A stretch of DNA of 64,000 bases, taken from Sycobia sp. Sy_11 (lineage: Eukaryota > Arthropoda > Insecta > Hymenoptera > Epichrysomallidae). The stretch lies in contig JACCIC010000295.1 of assembly GCA_018907035.1 (NCBI GenBank), positions 369,001 to 433,000 of the forward strand, in the 5' to 3' direction. This document shows, piece after piece, positions 21,573-34,569 of the stretch (position 1 is the stretch's first letter; every line of letters starts with the position of its first letter). The notes beneath the pieces were generated by a model, which was given only the letters and a program-made list of their open reading frames with translations, was not told the DNA's origin and ran no database searches. The position numbers and the translations under genes are program-made.

Positions 21573-24500
21573 ATGTCAACTATTAGCTCGGTTCAAATGA
21601 CTTGTATCAATTTATTTTTCATATTTATGGGAATCAGTTTAATAACAAAAACAGGTAAATACGTTATACCTAAATCACTAAAAAATTTAAGTTTTAGAAT
21701 TAAAGAGTTTAAGTTGCGTCATAAAAAAAACTAAAGTAATTTATTCTTGGACTATACTTTTGGCTGTCTATGCAGTCTAAAAATATGAGGCTCTCGTTTA
21801 TTTTACTCAGACATACATATTTATTAAATTAAGAATGGTATATAGATTTAAAAATAATTTATTTCTGCAACGTCGGATTTTAAATTATAAGAAGAAATCA
21901 GATAAGGTAATGAAAAGCGTGATATATCATTTATGAAATCAATTATAATTAGTTCCAAAAACTGTGATCTTAGAATATAGCTACAACCACCTTTCAAGTG
22001 CTCTGGTATTTTCTAAAAATTAATTGGCAGTATTGACATCCTGATGATGATTTTTAAACATTTTTTTCAGGGATTGTTTGATGTGTGAATTTGCTAAACG
22101 TTATAAAAATTGAATAAAAAGTAAGAAGGAAAGAAATTTGAGATACTGATAGTTACGCCTTTCAAACATAAAATAAATGTATATAATATTATGTATAAAA
22201 TTATGATTAATAATCTCATTGATTCAGTAAACGTTATGATATTCTGCGAAATAATTAATTAAAGCATTCTCTAAAATACCACAGTAAGACAGTCTTTGAT
22301 AAATTAATGATTAATTAATATGATCTTACGAATTTAAATTGAATGATAAAATGAAAAAAATTATTTTCCTTCATCCCAAAAGTTTCTTGCATAATAGTTA
22401 GATATAGATCGTAGAATTTTATTTAAAAAGGCCCAGAACAGGCTCGCTCTGAAATAAGCTGTCTTATCATAAAAATTTAATCCGTTGGATTTGTAAAACG
22501 ATAATATTATCGGGATTCTCTTAAGGTTATTTACAATTTATTTGAATCTCGTAACATTAAATTAAATGATTAAGTATGTTAGAGTTGATAGAGTACGCTA
22601 AGGAGTGATGTAGAACCGGGAGGTGAGGAGTGCGGAACCCCACCTCCTATAAATCAAACAAAAATTATATAATACAATAAAAAATAAAATTAGAAATTAA
22701 AGTTAATTTTAAAGAATCGATACAGATAATGTTTAATACTTAAAAAAGATGATAATAATTTTTATACATCATTTCACATAGGAAATAAACTTTATTTTAT
22801 TTTCAAATCTCGAATACTTTACTCAAAGTGCAAAAAAACGGTCGTAACTGCGGTTGCGTTCATCAGCATTCTGATTGATTGAGAAGGGATCGTAAACAAT
22901 TTAACTCACAAGGAAGGAAAAGTAGTATTTTACGCCCTTAGTGCGAAAAAAAATATTTGAGGCTCGAAATTTTTACTCTGTGCCAGTTTATTATTATTTA
23001 AATGTCGACACCCAAATCACCTCATCGACCAAAATGTAATCCAGGGCCAGTTGACCAATTGAGGGCCAATTGGCTCACACGTCAATCTGTTTTAAACCAA
23101 AATGAAGATTTAAAAACCGTCTAAATACGCTCATTCATTTTTATTTACTAAAGTTGATCTTATTATATTACAGGTACAACCTTAGAAGCAGAGAAAATAG
23201 TTGGCGGTGATGATGTATTACTTGGTGAAATCAATTATCAAGTTTCGGTACAAATCAATTATATACATAGATGCGGGGGAGGCATTATCAGTAAACTCTT
23301 TGTGCTTACAGCGGCCCTCTGCTTGATAGACGAGACGAATGGGCAATTACTCAATATGCATTTCTCAGTTTTATTCTCTTCAAATGCTTTATATCCGGAT
23401 GAGGATGCTCAGAGAATAGACGTACATAAAGCGTATCTGCATAAATCATATATACCGAATGTTACGGATGTAGCTTCAATCTATACTACACCAGCAGACA
23501 TAGTTATACTAGAAGTAAGCTATTAAATCTGTATACTGGGGGGGGGGAGGTTCTTCCTTAAAATATTATGTGAAGAGGCCGTCTCTATATTATATAGACG
23601 ATTTAAATCCAGAATAACGTTAAGGAAAAGGTAGTTTTTTCAGACCTTTTTTATCATGTTACCTATTCCTTAGAGGTCAGGAGTAGCAAAAAGTTTATCT
23701 GTATACCCTACAATTATTGATGATACCTATCAGTACGGAACGAAATTATAAATAAACAAACAAGCCCGTATTTTTAAAGTAGTTCATAAATTTATCCAAC
23801 AATTCAAGAACATCTTGGCGGTGTCTCAAGAAAAAGAAAACACATAATATACTCATACAAATTTTTAAACAAATTAAATAGAATAAAAAAAAGACAAAGA
23901 AGTATCCTAAAATCTTCTGTATCATAAAAAACTGTTTTGATTTGAACAAGACGACGTAGAATGAGATTGTTCTGTAAGGACATTATGAAATTCCCGATAC
24001 CAATACTATTGAAATTTCTAAACTAAATAATTTACACGAGTGATCAATCTCATTAATCGAAAATATAAGCAATTTCGATCTTCAATAAAAATTATTAATA
24101 TAATCATCTGTTATATTAATACTCGGCTTTATTCTCTAAATTAGAATCAATTATAACTGATGGATTCCAGTTAAAATTCAATCGCTTATAAAGTTTTGAT
24201 TTTTTATATACTAATTGAGACACGAATATATACGTTATTTATAAGTAATATATAATACGAATTTATTAAGCCACGTACTTTGTAGACGCCTCGAATTGAA
24301 GATGTATTCATCTAAATAAAAAATGAATACTAACAAAATATAAAGATGTATAAATGTATTCTGTATTATTATATTTTAGTTGACAGACAATTTTAACATG
24401 GAAGGTAAAAGCAAAATTCAAATTTTAAAAACACCAGCGCATTTTCGATGCCAGTATAAGACTTTCTTAATAACAGGTAACGGATTTCATGACTACTATG

Positions 24501-25050
24501 TGCAAAAAGATGAAATAACTGGCCAAGAAATACCTTACATGTTATCCGATGGTAAATTACGATCCGCTGAAGTACATGTGGTCACCAAAAAAACTTGCCA
24601 AGAAAAGCATAGAAATGTTCTTCATACTTCGAAGTTCTGCGCATCGATTACACAGTTTAGAGAGAGGAAGCCTCGAGGAGTTTGTTCGGTAGGAAAACTT
24701 ATTTTGGATTATTACAAAAAATTTATCAAGAAGACATTATTTTTATTTTTTTAATTTTCACATATTCTATTTAAAAAGAAATAAAAATTAATATTTTTTC
24801 ATAGGGTGATAGTGGAAGTCCACTTGTGTATCTAGGCAATATTATCTATGGAATACTTGTAGCTGGTTCTCCTACATGTAACGAATCAAGCTTTCCAGGA
24901 ATCTATACAAGAGTTTCTTACTATAGAGGATTTATTCATTCTGTACTTGCAGGCTTTATTAATAATATACTAATTCGTGTTCTTACGTTAAGAAGGAATG
25001 CTGATACATCTGCATACCAATTTATAGAATCTTATCCCAATGGAAACTGA
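21573..25050 (+). CDS. SPH2: secreted serine protease homologue (His57 to Leu)
   Basis: Complete 325-aa S1-fold gene. Exons: 21573-21654 (signal peptide, start MSTISSVQMTCINLFFIFMG, donor GTAAAT, phase 1), 23174-23514, 24380-24688 and 24805-25050 (TGA). Mature start IVGGDD after Lys, so of the four this one could still be cleaved by a trypsin-like enzyme. RCGGG; LTAALC in place of TAAHC (catalytic His replaced by Leu); PADIVILEV keeps Asp102; GVCS|GDSGSP keeps Ser195 with Gly at position 189, so an S1 pocket unlike trypsin. Six cysteines fit three standard disulfides. A longer loop (KDEITGQEIPYMLSDGK) and a ~25-aa tail after the last helix are shared with the paralogues. It converges on the acyl-CoA synthetase 335 bp downstream. 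Predicted non-catalytic; ligand unknown. Confidence 0.88.
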
Positions 25051-25384
25051 ATTCTTATAGATAATATCCTACACTAATTATTATGTAAAGTAATTACAAA
25101 ATTTAAGAACAAATGTAGTACGTTATGAAATTAGTCACTATGTCATATTTTTCTTCCCTCTGACCAGCTGTATTTCTCTTATACTAGCGATAGCGCGCGA
25201 TTATGCTAAGTAGGATCGTGCATTAACTAAACATGCGTAGTCATTTGTGTAGAAAGTAAGAATATATTACATCAGTGGTGTTACAATAAAATTTCAAGTT
25301 GTAAACTAATCACAATATATTTTAATATATTATATTTAAAGATATATATAATAATTGTGATTATAGATATACATAAGAATATTT

Positions 25385-28300
25385 TTAAGCCAAAGACTTT
25401 GCAAGATCTTTCAAGGCCACTCTGTTAATTTTTCCCGTAGCAACATGTGGCATTTCGTCGAGAAACCTTAAACCTCCCCAAAGCTTTATCTCATCTCCAG
25501 ATTGGAAGGTCATTTGTATAAGTTCTTCCTCTGTCACCTAAAAATAAATTCAAAGGCATAGGTATATATATATTTGTAATCAATTGTATGAAAATATATT
25601 TTCAAATATAAACCATTGTATCTGGATGTTTTTTGACAAATGCAATAGCTTCTTCTGTGTAGTATTCATGAGGTTTTGATACAACTCCAACTTCCTTTAC
25701 GGCTGAATGACGCATTATCACTTCCTCTATCTCGCTTGGTCCGACTGGATATCCTCTGTTCTTTATTAGTTCTTTCAAACGGTCTATTATAAATATTTCT
25801 CCATTTGTATCATAATATCCTAAGTCTCCAGAGTGATACCAACCTAAGGCATTAAAAATTTAATTACATTTAAAGGCGTATATTTCTTTTTTACAATACG
25901 TATTTCATATACATAAATTATGAAACTTATTTCTTGATAAACTAAACATTAGTAAACTATTCTTAAATCTAAGTCTCCTTCCATCTGTCCCTCCTTCTGT
26001 CATCAGGTTATCGGCTTCAGTCATGCTTCCACTGCACAATTTGACCGACTAAAATTTTTTACTTTTTGTAGAGTACAAAAAAATAATAAATAGTGAGTTG
26101 CAACATCCAAAAAAATATAAAAGTAAAAATATAAATCAACCTATACTAGTGTAACTGTTACAACGGCTTCTGCTAAAGTAGATTCGTCAACGTATGAACG
26201 ATCGGTTTGACCCTGGAAATATGTCACCGCCATTTTCTTTCTATTATATACCGGTGAAATTTGAAGCGAGATTATCTATTCAGACCGAGAAATATTGAAG
26301 TGAATATGATTCTGAACAAAAGAAATTTTGATTTTGATGTGATTGCAAATTTAATTATGAACAAATAATTTTTTACTTCGGTGCAGTTTGAAATTTGATT
26401 TTAAGAAAGAAATTTTGTTTTTGATGCGATTAGAACTTTAATTTTAAACAAAGTATTTTGAATTCAATGTTATTTTAAATTTAATTTTCATAAATTTTGA
26501 TTTTAATACAATTGGGAAATCAATTTTGACCAAAAATATTTGAATTCGGTGCTATCTAAAATTTTATTTCAACAAAGAAATTTTGATTTTGATGATTGTA
26601 AATTTCATTCTGAACAACGAATTTTGGAATTCAAAGCGATTTTCAAATTCATTTTAACAAAAGAAATTGATTCTCATTCGATCTGGATTATAATTTTAAT
26701 AAATTATTTGACACATTCTATTTTCTTGCGATGTGATTAGTGATTTAATGTTAATCAATAATAGCTGCGCTACAGAGATTCTACCTGCTGAATTTCATAT
26801 AATCTTATTATTTAATGAGATAGTATGTCAGTTATTTCATGACCCAGAAAGCCATATACAGCATAGATGATGCAAACCCAGGTGAAAGAGTGGAGGTGAC
26901 CATTTAGGATAGCTCGTTAGTGTTGACCATGGAGTCACAGATAAAATATAAAATAGATAAGTATCAAGCTTTGAATTATGTTTAGATGACAGTTAAATAT
27001 GTATACGTATGACGCGATTTGGAGGTGAGAAATACTTAAATCTTTGCTCAAGTTGAAAATATTTTCTTTCGACTTTCTGAGCTCTTTAAAATACTATTTG
27101 TAAGACTTTGAGAAAGATCGCTTGAATCTCCATGAGTTTCAGAATTCATGAAAGATTCATCCCGAAACATATGAACCACTTGCATACGTATGTTTCGGAG
27201 CATTTGCGTTTCCTTTATAGTTTCTAATACGCTATTCGTATAAGTTCGGAGATTCTCGTGATGAATCGTTATTAATTCTCTGATCGTTTCTACATCTTCA
27301 AACTCAGACACTGAATAAGATTGTGATAATTCGAGAGGCAGTCTAAGAAAAGAAAGCTGTGCGACAAAGACTATCCGTATCAACCGTGTAGCCCAGTTCT
27401 CCGGTGGACAATATACCACAAGTATACAGGACTCACAGCTATTTTATGGGGTCAGAGTAACTCAGATGATTGGTGTGATGTTTAATTCTTAATGCCTGAA
27501 CAGAATAATTTAGAATAGAAAAATTGTTGCAACCCTAATACTAGAGGGTCATTAGAAAAGAGGAACATGAATATCATTGTGTCAACCGCAGTTCGGCATG
27601 AGTTATCAATGCAAAATTAGAGGAGGAATAAAGCTCCTGCATAATAAGGCGCTGTTAATAAATGGATACAGGAATTCGCCATCGCATTTGATGTGGATCA
27701 CAGCAATCTTCCTCACATATAAAGGACCAAGAACAAGGTGCGCAAACGAGTTGGAAAAGACTAGCTAGAGTCGAGAGTACCTTGGCTTCTGCCGAATTCA
27801 CTCCTCGTTCATAACCAGATGAATGGTCCACTGCAAATAATCAGTTAATGTCTAGATTTTCATTCTAGAAAATAATAAATAGCCCTCGTTAGTGACTAGA
27901 AAACCCGAAAAAGGATCGAACGGCTCGTTTTCGGAGCAGCAAATAAATAAAATCTCTTTTGAAATTTTAAATAGGACTATTATTATAAGAGACTATAAAT
28001 TGACAAATCAATCTAAACTAGAATATTTTCTGGATTATCTCTGGTTCGAACTTCGATCCAATAACTTGCTGAACATAACTTATCGGTTAAAAACTGTGTT
28101 TCACAAGGAAACGTTTAAATCACATAAACTTAGTTTTAGGAATATTATAATAAATAGATTAGAGAAGCCGCATCATTCGAAGTCTTAGCTTTATTTAAGC
28201 CGAATGAAACTCCCCCTAAACTAACCAAAATGAAACGTTTTGAATTGACTGCAACCTCAAAGTCAATTCGAAAACAAATGGATAATCTAAAGTAAAAACC

Positions 28301-30046
28301 AAATAAAGAGAAGGCCCCGGATTTCTGAGATTGTTTTGAAGAGATCGTAAAATATCATGAAAATTTATCCAGTAAGTTCGAAACTGACAGTAAATGAGTT
28401 ATATGAAGCTTTTTTAACACGATTTAACTTAGTAGATGAGATGGAAGAGGCACGGACCATGGGTGCTGATGGCAGCAAAAAAAAACTATGAAATTATTAA
28501 AGGTAACTTATTACTTTATTATAATATTTCACGGATACTCGAAGTTAAAAATCTAGCGCCATTAAGAGATCATATTGTACAAGGTTTGCAAACCGTAAGA
28601 AACTTGAGTAGCTGATGCGACGGAATGGAAACCAGATTGCAGCGCAATCACATACGGCACTATTGGGTCTTCTTCTAATCCCTTAATTTACGACCTTAGA
28701 GAAACGCGGTCCGAGCGCGCACGTGGCGCACACTTTCCACTCCGCCCCACACGAAGCATAATAAGCATGGGGACTGACTAGTAAACCTGGAGCGCATGCT
28801 GCCTCCCGCCCGTTCATACTCCTGGTACTCCCCACCCTTCTCCTCCTCTCGGACTAGGGAACGACGAGTAGGCCCGAAGATATTCATTCTGTTTTCTACT
28901 CTCAGGAAAATCGTACTGTCGCACTCCTCGCCTTCTAATTCATTCTGTGTATATTAATTATCATTGTATTTTGTGTAACTATTATTAAATTAGACATTAT
29001 ATTTTTTAGGCGTGTATGTTATAAGTTTGTGTGGGGCGAATTGACAGACGCATCTGCAGGACAGAGGATTTAGCTCTGTGGAGATTACGCGTGGCGAGTC
29101 TCCGAGGAATTCTCCGTGCGGTACAATGTACCCAGTGGCCGTATTCGTGATGAGGGCTGCACCCGTTCCTGCGACGTCAGGGCCGTGACACGGAGCAGGA
29201 GGAAATCGTGGAATATTCCTTCCCCTTTTTGACCTCAACTGCCGTGCGAGCGCTACTCGTAACGTTATACACTGTGTTGGAGATCTCCATTGTGTCAACT
29301 TATGTATGTATCGTGTGTCATATCATAAGTGTGAAGCGTAGGATAAAATAAGTCGGCCGATGCATATACAGATATTATGTGTGTAAACTAATTGTGTTTA
29401 GTGCTTGATTATTAGAACTAACTACGTGCGAATTTAGTCTTTTTGCTCCACTCACTGAGTGGAGGTTTTTCATGCCTCGCTGAGATGGACTGGATTGGAC
29501 TCAGTCATCAACCAGTTCCTGATGAGGAGCCGTAGCGAGCTCGAAACATTGGACAAGTCTTCAATTAGGTAAGGGTGTTGGGGACAGTCAGACTGCACTT
29601 TACTAACAAAGAATTTTTTCAGCTAATATTTTATTTTCAGATTAGTCTACGGGGGTGAATGTAAACAAGGACAGTCTGACTGTCATTATAATTTTAATTT
29701 AATTTTTAATTTAATTTTATTTTTAATTTTTATTTTATTTTTATTTATTTATTTTTATGTTTATTTTTTATTTTTATTTTTAGATTGAATTGATTGGACT
29801 GTAAGACCGATAAAAAAATATTTATTAATTTGTATATGGGCAGTCGACATAATTACAATTAAATTATTTTAAAAAAGGAATATTCGAGTGTCCACTTTAA
29901 AAAGATGCTCTTTCAGAAACCAGTTTGTATGTTTCCATTGCGGATTGCACCAATAAGCAAATATTCGTGATATGTAAGTGAAAATACGCAAATATAAGAA
30001 ATATAGATATATCTACATCTTACATTCGGCTTCTACGGGGTTTTGC

Positions 30047-30080
<34 letters not shown>

Positions 30081-30560
30081 TGTGTGTAATCATATGTTTA
30101 CGTATTTTACATTAATGCCGCGAACAGTCAGATAGTCATACCAACTGAAATTGAAGCAAGAAAATAGTCTGTAAAATAGCATCTTTTTGATGCAGACATT
30201 GAGATAGCACTTGTTTATATGGAACGACAGTAGGTAAAATTATCAATAATAATATAGATGTATACATCTAGTAGAGTATTTTTTACAAACGTATTATTAA
30301 ATTGTTTAATAAATCATTGAATTTATTATCTCGGGCGAAGCCAAAACTGGGGATGATAGTATATGTGTGTGTGTGTGGGGAGGGGGGATGTTTAGTGAAT
30401 TGAGCAAACTAAAATTGAAACAAAAAAAATGGTCTACGAAACAGCACTTTTTTATATGGAATCGAAGATAAGTAAAATTTCTATGAATATAGATTTAGAC
30501 ATAAAATATTTTTCACAAGATTTTATTTTCAGTTACCAGACTATATATTAATAATTTTAA

Positions 30561-30609
<49 letters not shown>

Positions 30610-32751
30610 TGTTTTCTTAAAATTTAGAAATTTAATGATATATTTTATTTAGAACAGTTTTAAGAAAAATAATGGTTATACCTTCCTGATCAATATAATT
30701 TGTATCTGGATGTTTGCAATAACCAAACATTATTATTTCTGATCTTAAACAAATTTCTCCAGTTTCATTAGGGCCTAAAATTTGGCCATTATCCACGTCA
30801 ATTATTTTTAACTGTCTATTTGGCAAAATGAATCCGGTGGATTGTGTATTCCTCAAGTTCTCCTTTGGTAAAGTAACTAATCCTCCCATTTCAGTCATAC
30901 CTTTTATGTATTTGTCAAAAACGCATTAAAAATTTTGTAAAGCATATATTAGTCATGTAAATAAAAAATAAATATAATTTTTAAGGATAAACAATTATGT
31001 ACCGTATCCTAGTAAAATTTTTATGTGGGAGAGATTTTCCTTGCCGGAGTTACTAAAAGTAGCGTTGAGTTTTATACCTGCACAATAGATGACTACGTTT
31101 TCCCATATCAATTCATATTTTTTAAAACAGCCCGAATGACGTATTTCCGCGATTGAAGCAATCCATAGAAAAGCCCAATTAACCTAATAGAATAAAAAAG
31201 AAAAACTAATAAAAAAACATACTAATAATAGAGTTTATCTACATTACTATATGATTTTAAATTATGTTATAATTATCACTTTATATTTTTCGATGATTTG
31301 GCAAGTTTTCTCCGGTTCGAAAACTGCATGAATAATTCTGGTTCCACCCGCCACTAAGGAGGCAAGCATGAGGAATATTCCAGTTATCCAAAACAAAGGA
31401 GAATACCACAAACCTCTACCTCTTATCGGTAACAGAATGTCTTTGGTAGCCATTTTTGCGACAGTTTCGTATGTATATGAAGCACCCTTTGGCATACCTG
31501 TTGTACCCGAAGTAAATAATATCATGGCAACGCTTCTTGGATTGTCGATTGGAGTGTACTTGTAATTATCAACTTCTGTTTGCTCCTGCGATCTCAGTGC
31601 CTGTTGCAGAGTTTGCATTGTCGGATGTTTTCCACTAACAACAAAAATTGGTTTCACATTTTCTAAAGTAGCAGCCATGCTTGTAACCTTGAAATCCATT
31701 TCAGAAACGAAAATAACTTTGGGCTGCATTTGCTTCATAAAATGTCGCGCACGTTCTGAAATAAAAAATAATTCAGAATGTAAGTGATATATATTTAATG
31801 AAAAATTAGTAACATATTGATGTTTATATTGATAGGTACCTATGGAAATGTTTGGCTGCCAAGGATTAAAAATTGCACCAACACAAAAAGATGCTATGAA
31901 GGGAATATAATCATCATCGCAACATGGCAAACAACTGACAACAACGTCATTTTTTCCAATATTTTGCTTTTGCAACCATAAAGCACAACGAATGGTATTT
32001 TGCTTCATTTCCGCAAATGTCGTTTCTTTATTTGTGTCAACATCGATCTATTGTACGTTCAATTACTCACTTAATATATATTTATCTGGTAGTTAATTAA
32101 TAAGTCATAATAATAATTAAGACAACAATAAGATAAAATAACATAAATTAATTAAGCTGGTTTTATTTCTTGGAACATATTTAAGTACAAATGAAATTCA
32201 AAAAACTAACCGCTTCAGTCGAATGTATAAGAACTGAAATCTTTAGTAAGTATAAATACAAAATTTAAGAAACCAAACAAATAATGAACTATTATTTAAG
32301 TTTTGTGATAGGACACCTGTTAGACTAATCAATATGCTAACATAAATCTTAATCCTAGTGGTACGATGATTTAAAGTTAATTTGCAAATTATATGAAGTA
32401 CTATAGTTTCATAGTGCACGAAGCAGTCAGATAAAAAATTTATCAAATTTCTGAAAAATTCTAATTATACTGATATCATGAACAAAAATACACACAACAG
32501 TTATTTGCTATGTTTCTCGCTGATAGCTATTAATTTTTTAAATAATTTATCTGTATTTTTATGATATTTACACTTATTGAATTTGTTGATTATATTTATT
32601 AGAATAAATTGAACTGTTACTAATTAAAATTTACCTGCCCAATGTGATTCGGTTGTTGGTTGAAGAGGTTTAAGAAGACGTAGCTTAAATCGTGTGAATT
32701 TAATTCTAATTCCTTTCCTTTTATAATATTATTTTCGATAGTGAAATCCAT
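25385..32751 (-). CDS. Acyl-CoA synthetase / 4-coumarate-CoA ligase-like (ANL superfamily), 7 exons
   Basis: Predicted 527 aa; activates a carboxylate (probably a fatty acid) as acyl-AMP, then thioesterifies CoA. Exons on the - strand: 32751-32635 (ATG), 32047-31840, 31755-31280, 31183-31003, 30900-30682, 25843-25614 and 25537-25385 (TAA). All joins keep frame and have GT/AG ends. Signatures: AMP-binding P-loop FTSGTTGMPKG (about 189-199), YGMTE (about 327-331), GWYHSGDLGYYD (about 401-412) with the ATP-binding Asp, DRLKELIKNRGYPVGPSEIE (hinge and A8), and the catalytic Lys in ATGKINR (about 513). Length is a little short of firefly luciferase (550 aa). It ends SLA, so there is no SKL-type peroxisomal signal, unlike many insect luciferase-like paralogues; a cytosolic place is an inference. 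Intron 5 is 4.8 kb and full of repeats. The acceptor-like CT at 32758 hints at a noncoding first exon further right. Substrate cannot be told. Confidence 0.9.
25844..26296. other. Acyl-CoA synthetase intron 5, first part
   Basis: AT-rich intron sequence on the + strand side of exon 6; nothing recognised. Confidence 0.4.
26297..26720. repeat. ~43/86-bp minisatellite in the acyl-CoA synthetase intron
   Basis: The phrase GAAATTTTGATTTTGATG recurs, with variation, at 26322, 26409, 26491 (TAAATTTTGATTTT), 26577 and 26663, spacings of about 82-87 bp. Each 86-bp unit splits into two ~43-bp halves of the form AATTTTGA...(C)AATTT(A)ATTTT(A)AACAAAG, so the array is a higher-order repeat of about ten 43-bp monomers, diverged and imperfect. 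Noncoding; the ORF at 26540-26740 is incidental. Confidence 0.6.
27048..27419 (-). CDS. Orphan 123-aa ORF within the intron (unrecognised)
   Basis: An ATG-started open frame of 123 codons in AT-rich DNA, on the same strand as the acyl-CoA synthetase but inside its intron. No domain recognised. The N-terminus is hydrophobic-basic (about residues 10-30), the middle is helix-prone (FEDVETIRELITIHHENLR ... VLETIKETQML) and the C-terminus is Ser-rich. It could be a chance frame, part of a gag-like relic, or an exon of an unknown gene. No splice sites support it in particular. Confidence 0.2.
   Translation of the reverse strand: MVYCPPENWATRLIRIVFVAQLSFLRLPLELSQSYSVSEFEDVETIRELITIHHENLRTYTNSVLETIKETQMLRNIRMQVVHMFRDESFMNSETHGDSSDLSQSLTNSILKSSESRKKIFST
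27420..28680. other. Unclassified repeat-like segment
   Basis: Stretches such as 27577-27768 and 27892-28188 on the + strand are open and look mildly protein-like (KLTNQSKLEYFLDYLWFELR), as in worn retroelement gag. I cannot assign a family and stops are frequent. It lies in intron 5 of the acyl-CoA synthetase. Confidence 0.25.
28690..29330. repeat. GC-rich inserted segment, LTR-like, unclassified
   Basis: Base composition jumps well above its surroundings (CGCGCACGTGGCGCAC, CCTCCCGCCCGTTC, CGTGGCGAGTCTCCGAGG). An AT-rich joint at 28935-29020 divides it into two GC-rich halves, reminiscent of an LTR plus leader. I found no second copy in the window and no ends, so it stays unclassified. Confidence 0.3.
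29448..29870 (+). repeat. Dispersed repeat family P copy 1, with hammerhead-like motif
   Basis: Starts with a perfect 8-bp stem hairpin CTCCACTC-ACT-GAGTGGAG (29448-29466). Then comes CTGATGAG...CGAAAC (29519-29547), then two palindromic blocks, GACAGTCAGACTGC (29584) and GACAGTCTGACTGTC (29668), the latter preceded by GGGGGTGAATGTAAACAAG. It ends with ACTGTAAGACCGATAAAA and GCAGTCGACATAATTACAATT. The same order occurs at 44895-45145 and, more diverged, at 9961-10160. The family may derive from Penelope-like or other ribozyme-bearing retroelements; that is an inference. Confidence 0.5.
30049..30087. repeat. (TG)n microsatellite
   Basis: TG dinucleotide run with one interruption, in acyl-CoA synthetase intron 5. 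A second, pure (TA)n run occupies 30565-30602. Confidence 0.9.
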
Positions 32752-32757
32752 CTCCGT

Positions 32758-34560
32758 CTAAATAAAGGTTTCAATTTTAATAGAAAATTTTTGAATTTAC
32801 AAAATATAAAACCATTATGACCGACTACTTCAGTAAACCAGTATTGCTCATTGCATTGCATGGAATTGCTGTATGAGTCAACTAATTTATTATGAATGAA
32901 AAGAAGATTAAATTAATAAAAAGTCAAATATCTGAATAAATTTAGTAAGGAAACTTTAAGACACATTAAAAAATTTTTTACCTTCGATATAGACATATAC
33001 TCGTATATACAATTATAAACAGATAATAGTCCAAGAATATAAAATATTTATTATCCAAACTACTATAAATACGAAAATATAATTAAATTAGATCAATAGA
33101 AAAATTAAATACGAATCTGCCACAGATAAAATATTTCTTATGGTATAAAGTGTTATTCTTTGTGTAAAGATTATGAAATAGAGTCAGGCGCTGGTAAGCT
33201 ATTTAAAAATCGACACATTTTTATTATTCGTGAGGATCCCTTCAGAATAATATAAAATTATAAATTAAAAATTAAGAGAGTAACACATATCCATTAGTAA
33301 AATGTCTATTGAGAAAAGATTAAAAGAAATTCTAAGAAAATACAAGGGATGAAAATACCGAAAAACTGAAGATTGTTAACAAAAATCTTAATGAAATTAA
33401 TGAAAAAAGCTCCTATACTCAAGCTGAAAAAAATATGAAGTGAGTTGAAGGTAGTAAGTAGTGCATGTTTTAAGAATGAAATGTAAAGGACAGAACGAAA
33501 AGGTAACAGTATAGAAGAACAGATCATAAAGAGTTGGAATAATTAGGTAAGAAGCTAGCAGGTGTGAAAAAAATCAATAAGAAGAAAAAATATTACAATT
33601 ATGAGTTTGAATGCTACAAAAAATAAGAAAGAAAGGATAAAGGAGTAGGTAATGATTTTAAAAAGAACGCATGATAACTGAAATACGATATAACAAAAAT
33701 AATTAACTGAAAAGAAAAAAATATTCTATAATTTTTAATGCGCACAAAGTCTCACACAGAAAAACAGATCGTCACAATAAATACACACAGGAAACCGAAC
33801 GATATGTGCGCATAGAGTGCTCGAGCTAAACTATACTACAATCGCGCTCACAGTGCGAAAAACGACGCTGTCTTGAAAGTTTTATAATCTAACTCGCCCG
33901 CCCCCTCGCCACGGTCGTTGCTTCAGTACCGATGTCGAGTTCACTTACAAACGGACGACAGTCGGCCGCTTCACGAGCATGGCCGCAGGTATCCGAACGA
34001 CAACACGTGTGCGCATCATGTCCTTACTTAGGACATTGTGCTCATTACGGCGGAGCCTTTATACCCACTTGATTACATTATTAATTCTGTTTAGTGCCGT
34101 GGCAAAAATGGTAAACTGAGAAATTCAAATATAGCTTTAAGAAAATGAAAATAAAATAATAAATTCCTCCGGTCGAAACCAAGCTTCTTTTATACATTTT
34201 ATTCAAAACTTATTTTCTCAAGCGAACATACCGCCCGCCTTCGTCCTACGTAGGATGAATGTTTATAGTGTAGTAAAGTCGGATAGAATATAAAATTTCC
34301 TTTTTGCTTTTGATTTTATGTACTAATTACACAAAATACATTGATAAAGATTATTGATGAAACTTGACAAAATATAATTAAAGTTAATTCGCTTAAAGAT
34401 ATTAGAGTGATGCTAAATTATCATAATTATATCTCTAAACTTACTCTATGACAATATAGAACGAAAATACATACATAATTGCAGATTAGTCACATTATTC
34501 TATTTCACATGTATACATATTCCGAAATTTACATTATTCATATTTAGGGTTGCACACGTA
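32758..34560. other. Upstream region of the acyl-CoA synthetase; no gene
   Basis: AT-rich to 33740, then a GC-richer stretch (33780-34070, CCCGCCCCCTCGCC) that could be a promoter/CpG-rich first exon region of the minus-strand gene or repeat debris. Two hairpins stand out: TGTCCT-TACTT-AGGACA (34018-34034) and the palindrome TCCTACGTAGGA (about 34244-34255). No reading frame convinces. Confidence 0.35.
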
Positions 34561-34569
34561 TATTTGCAT

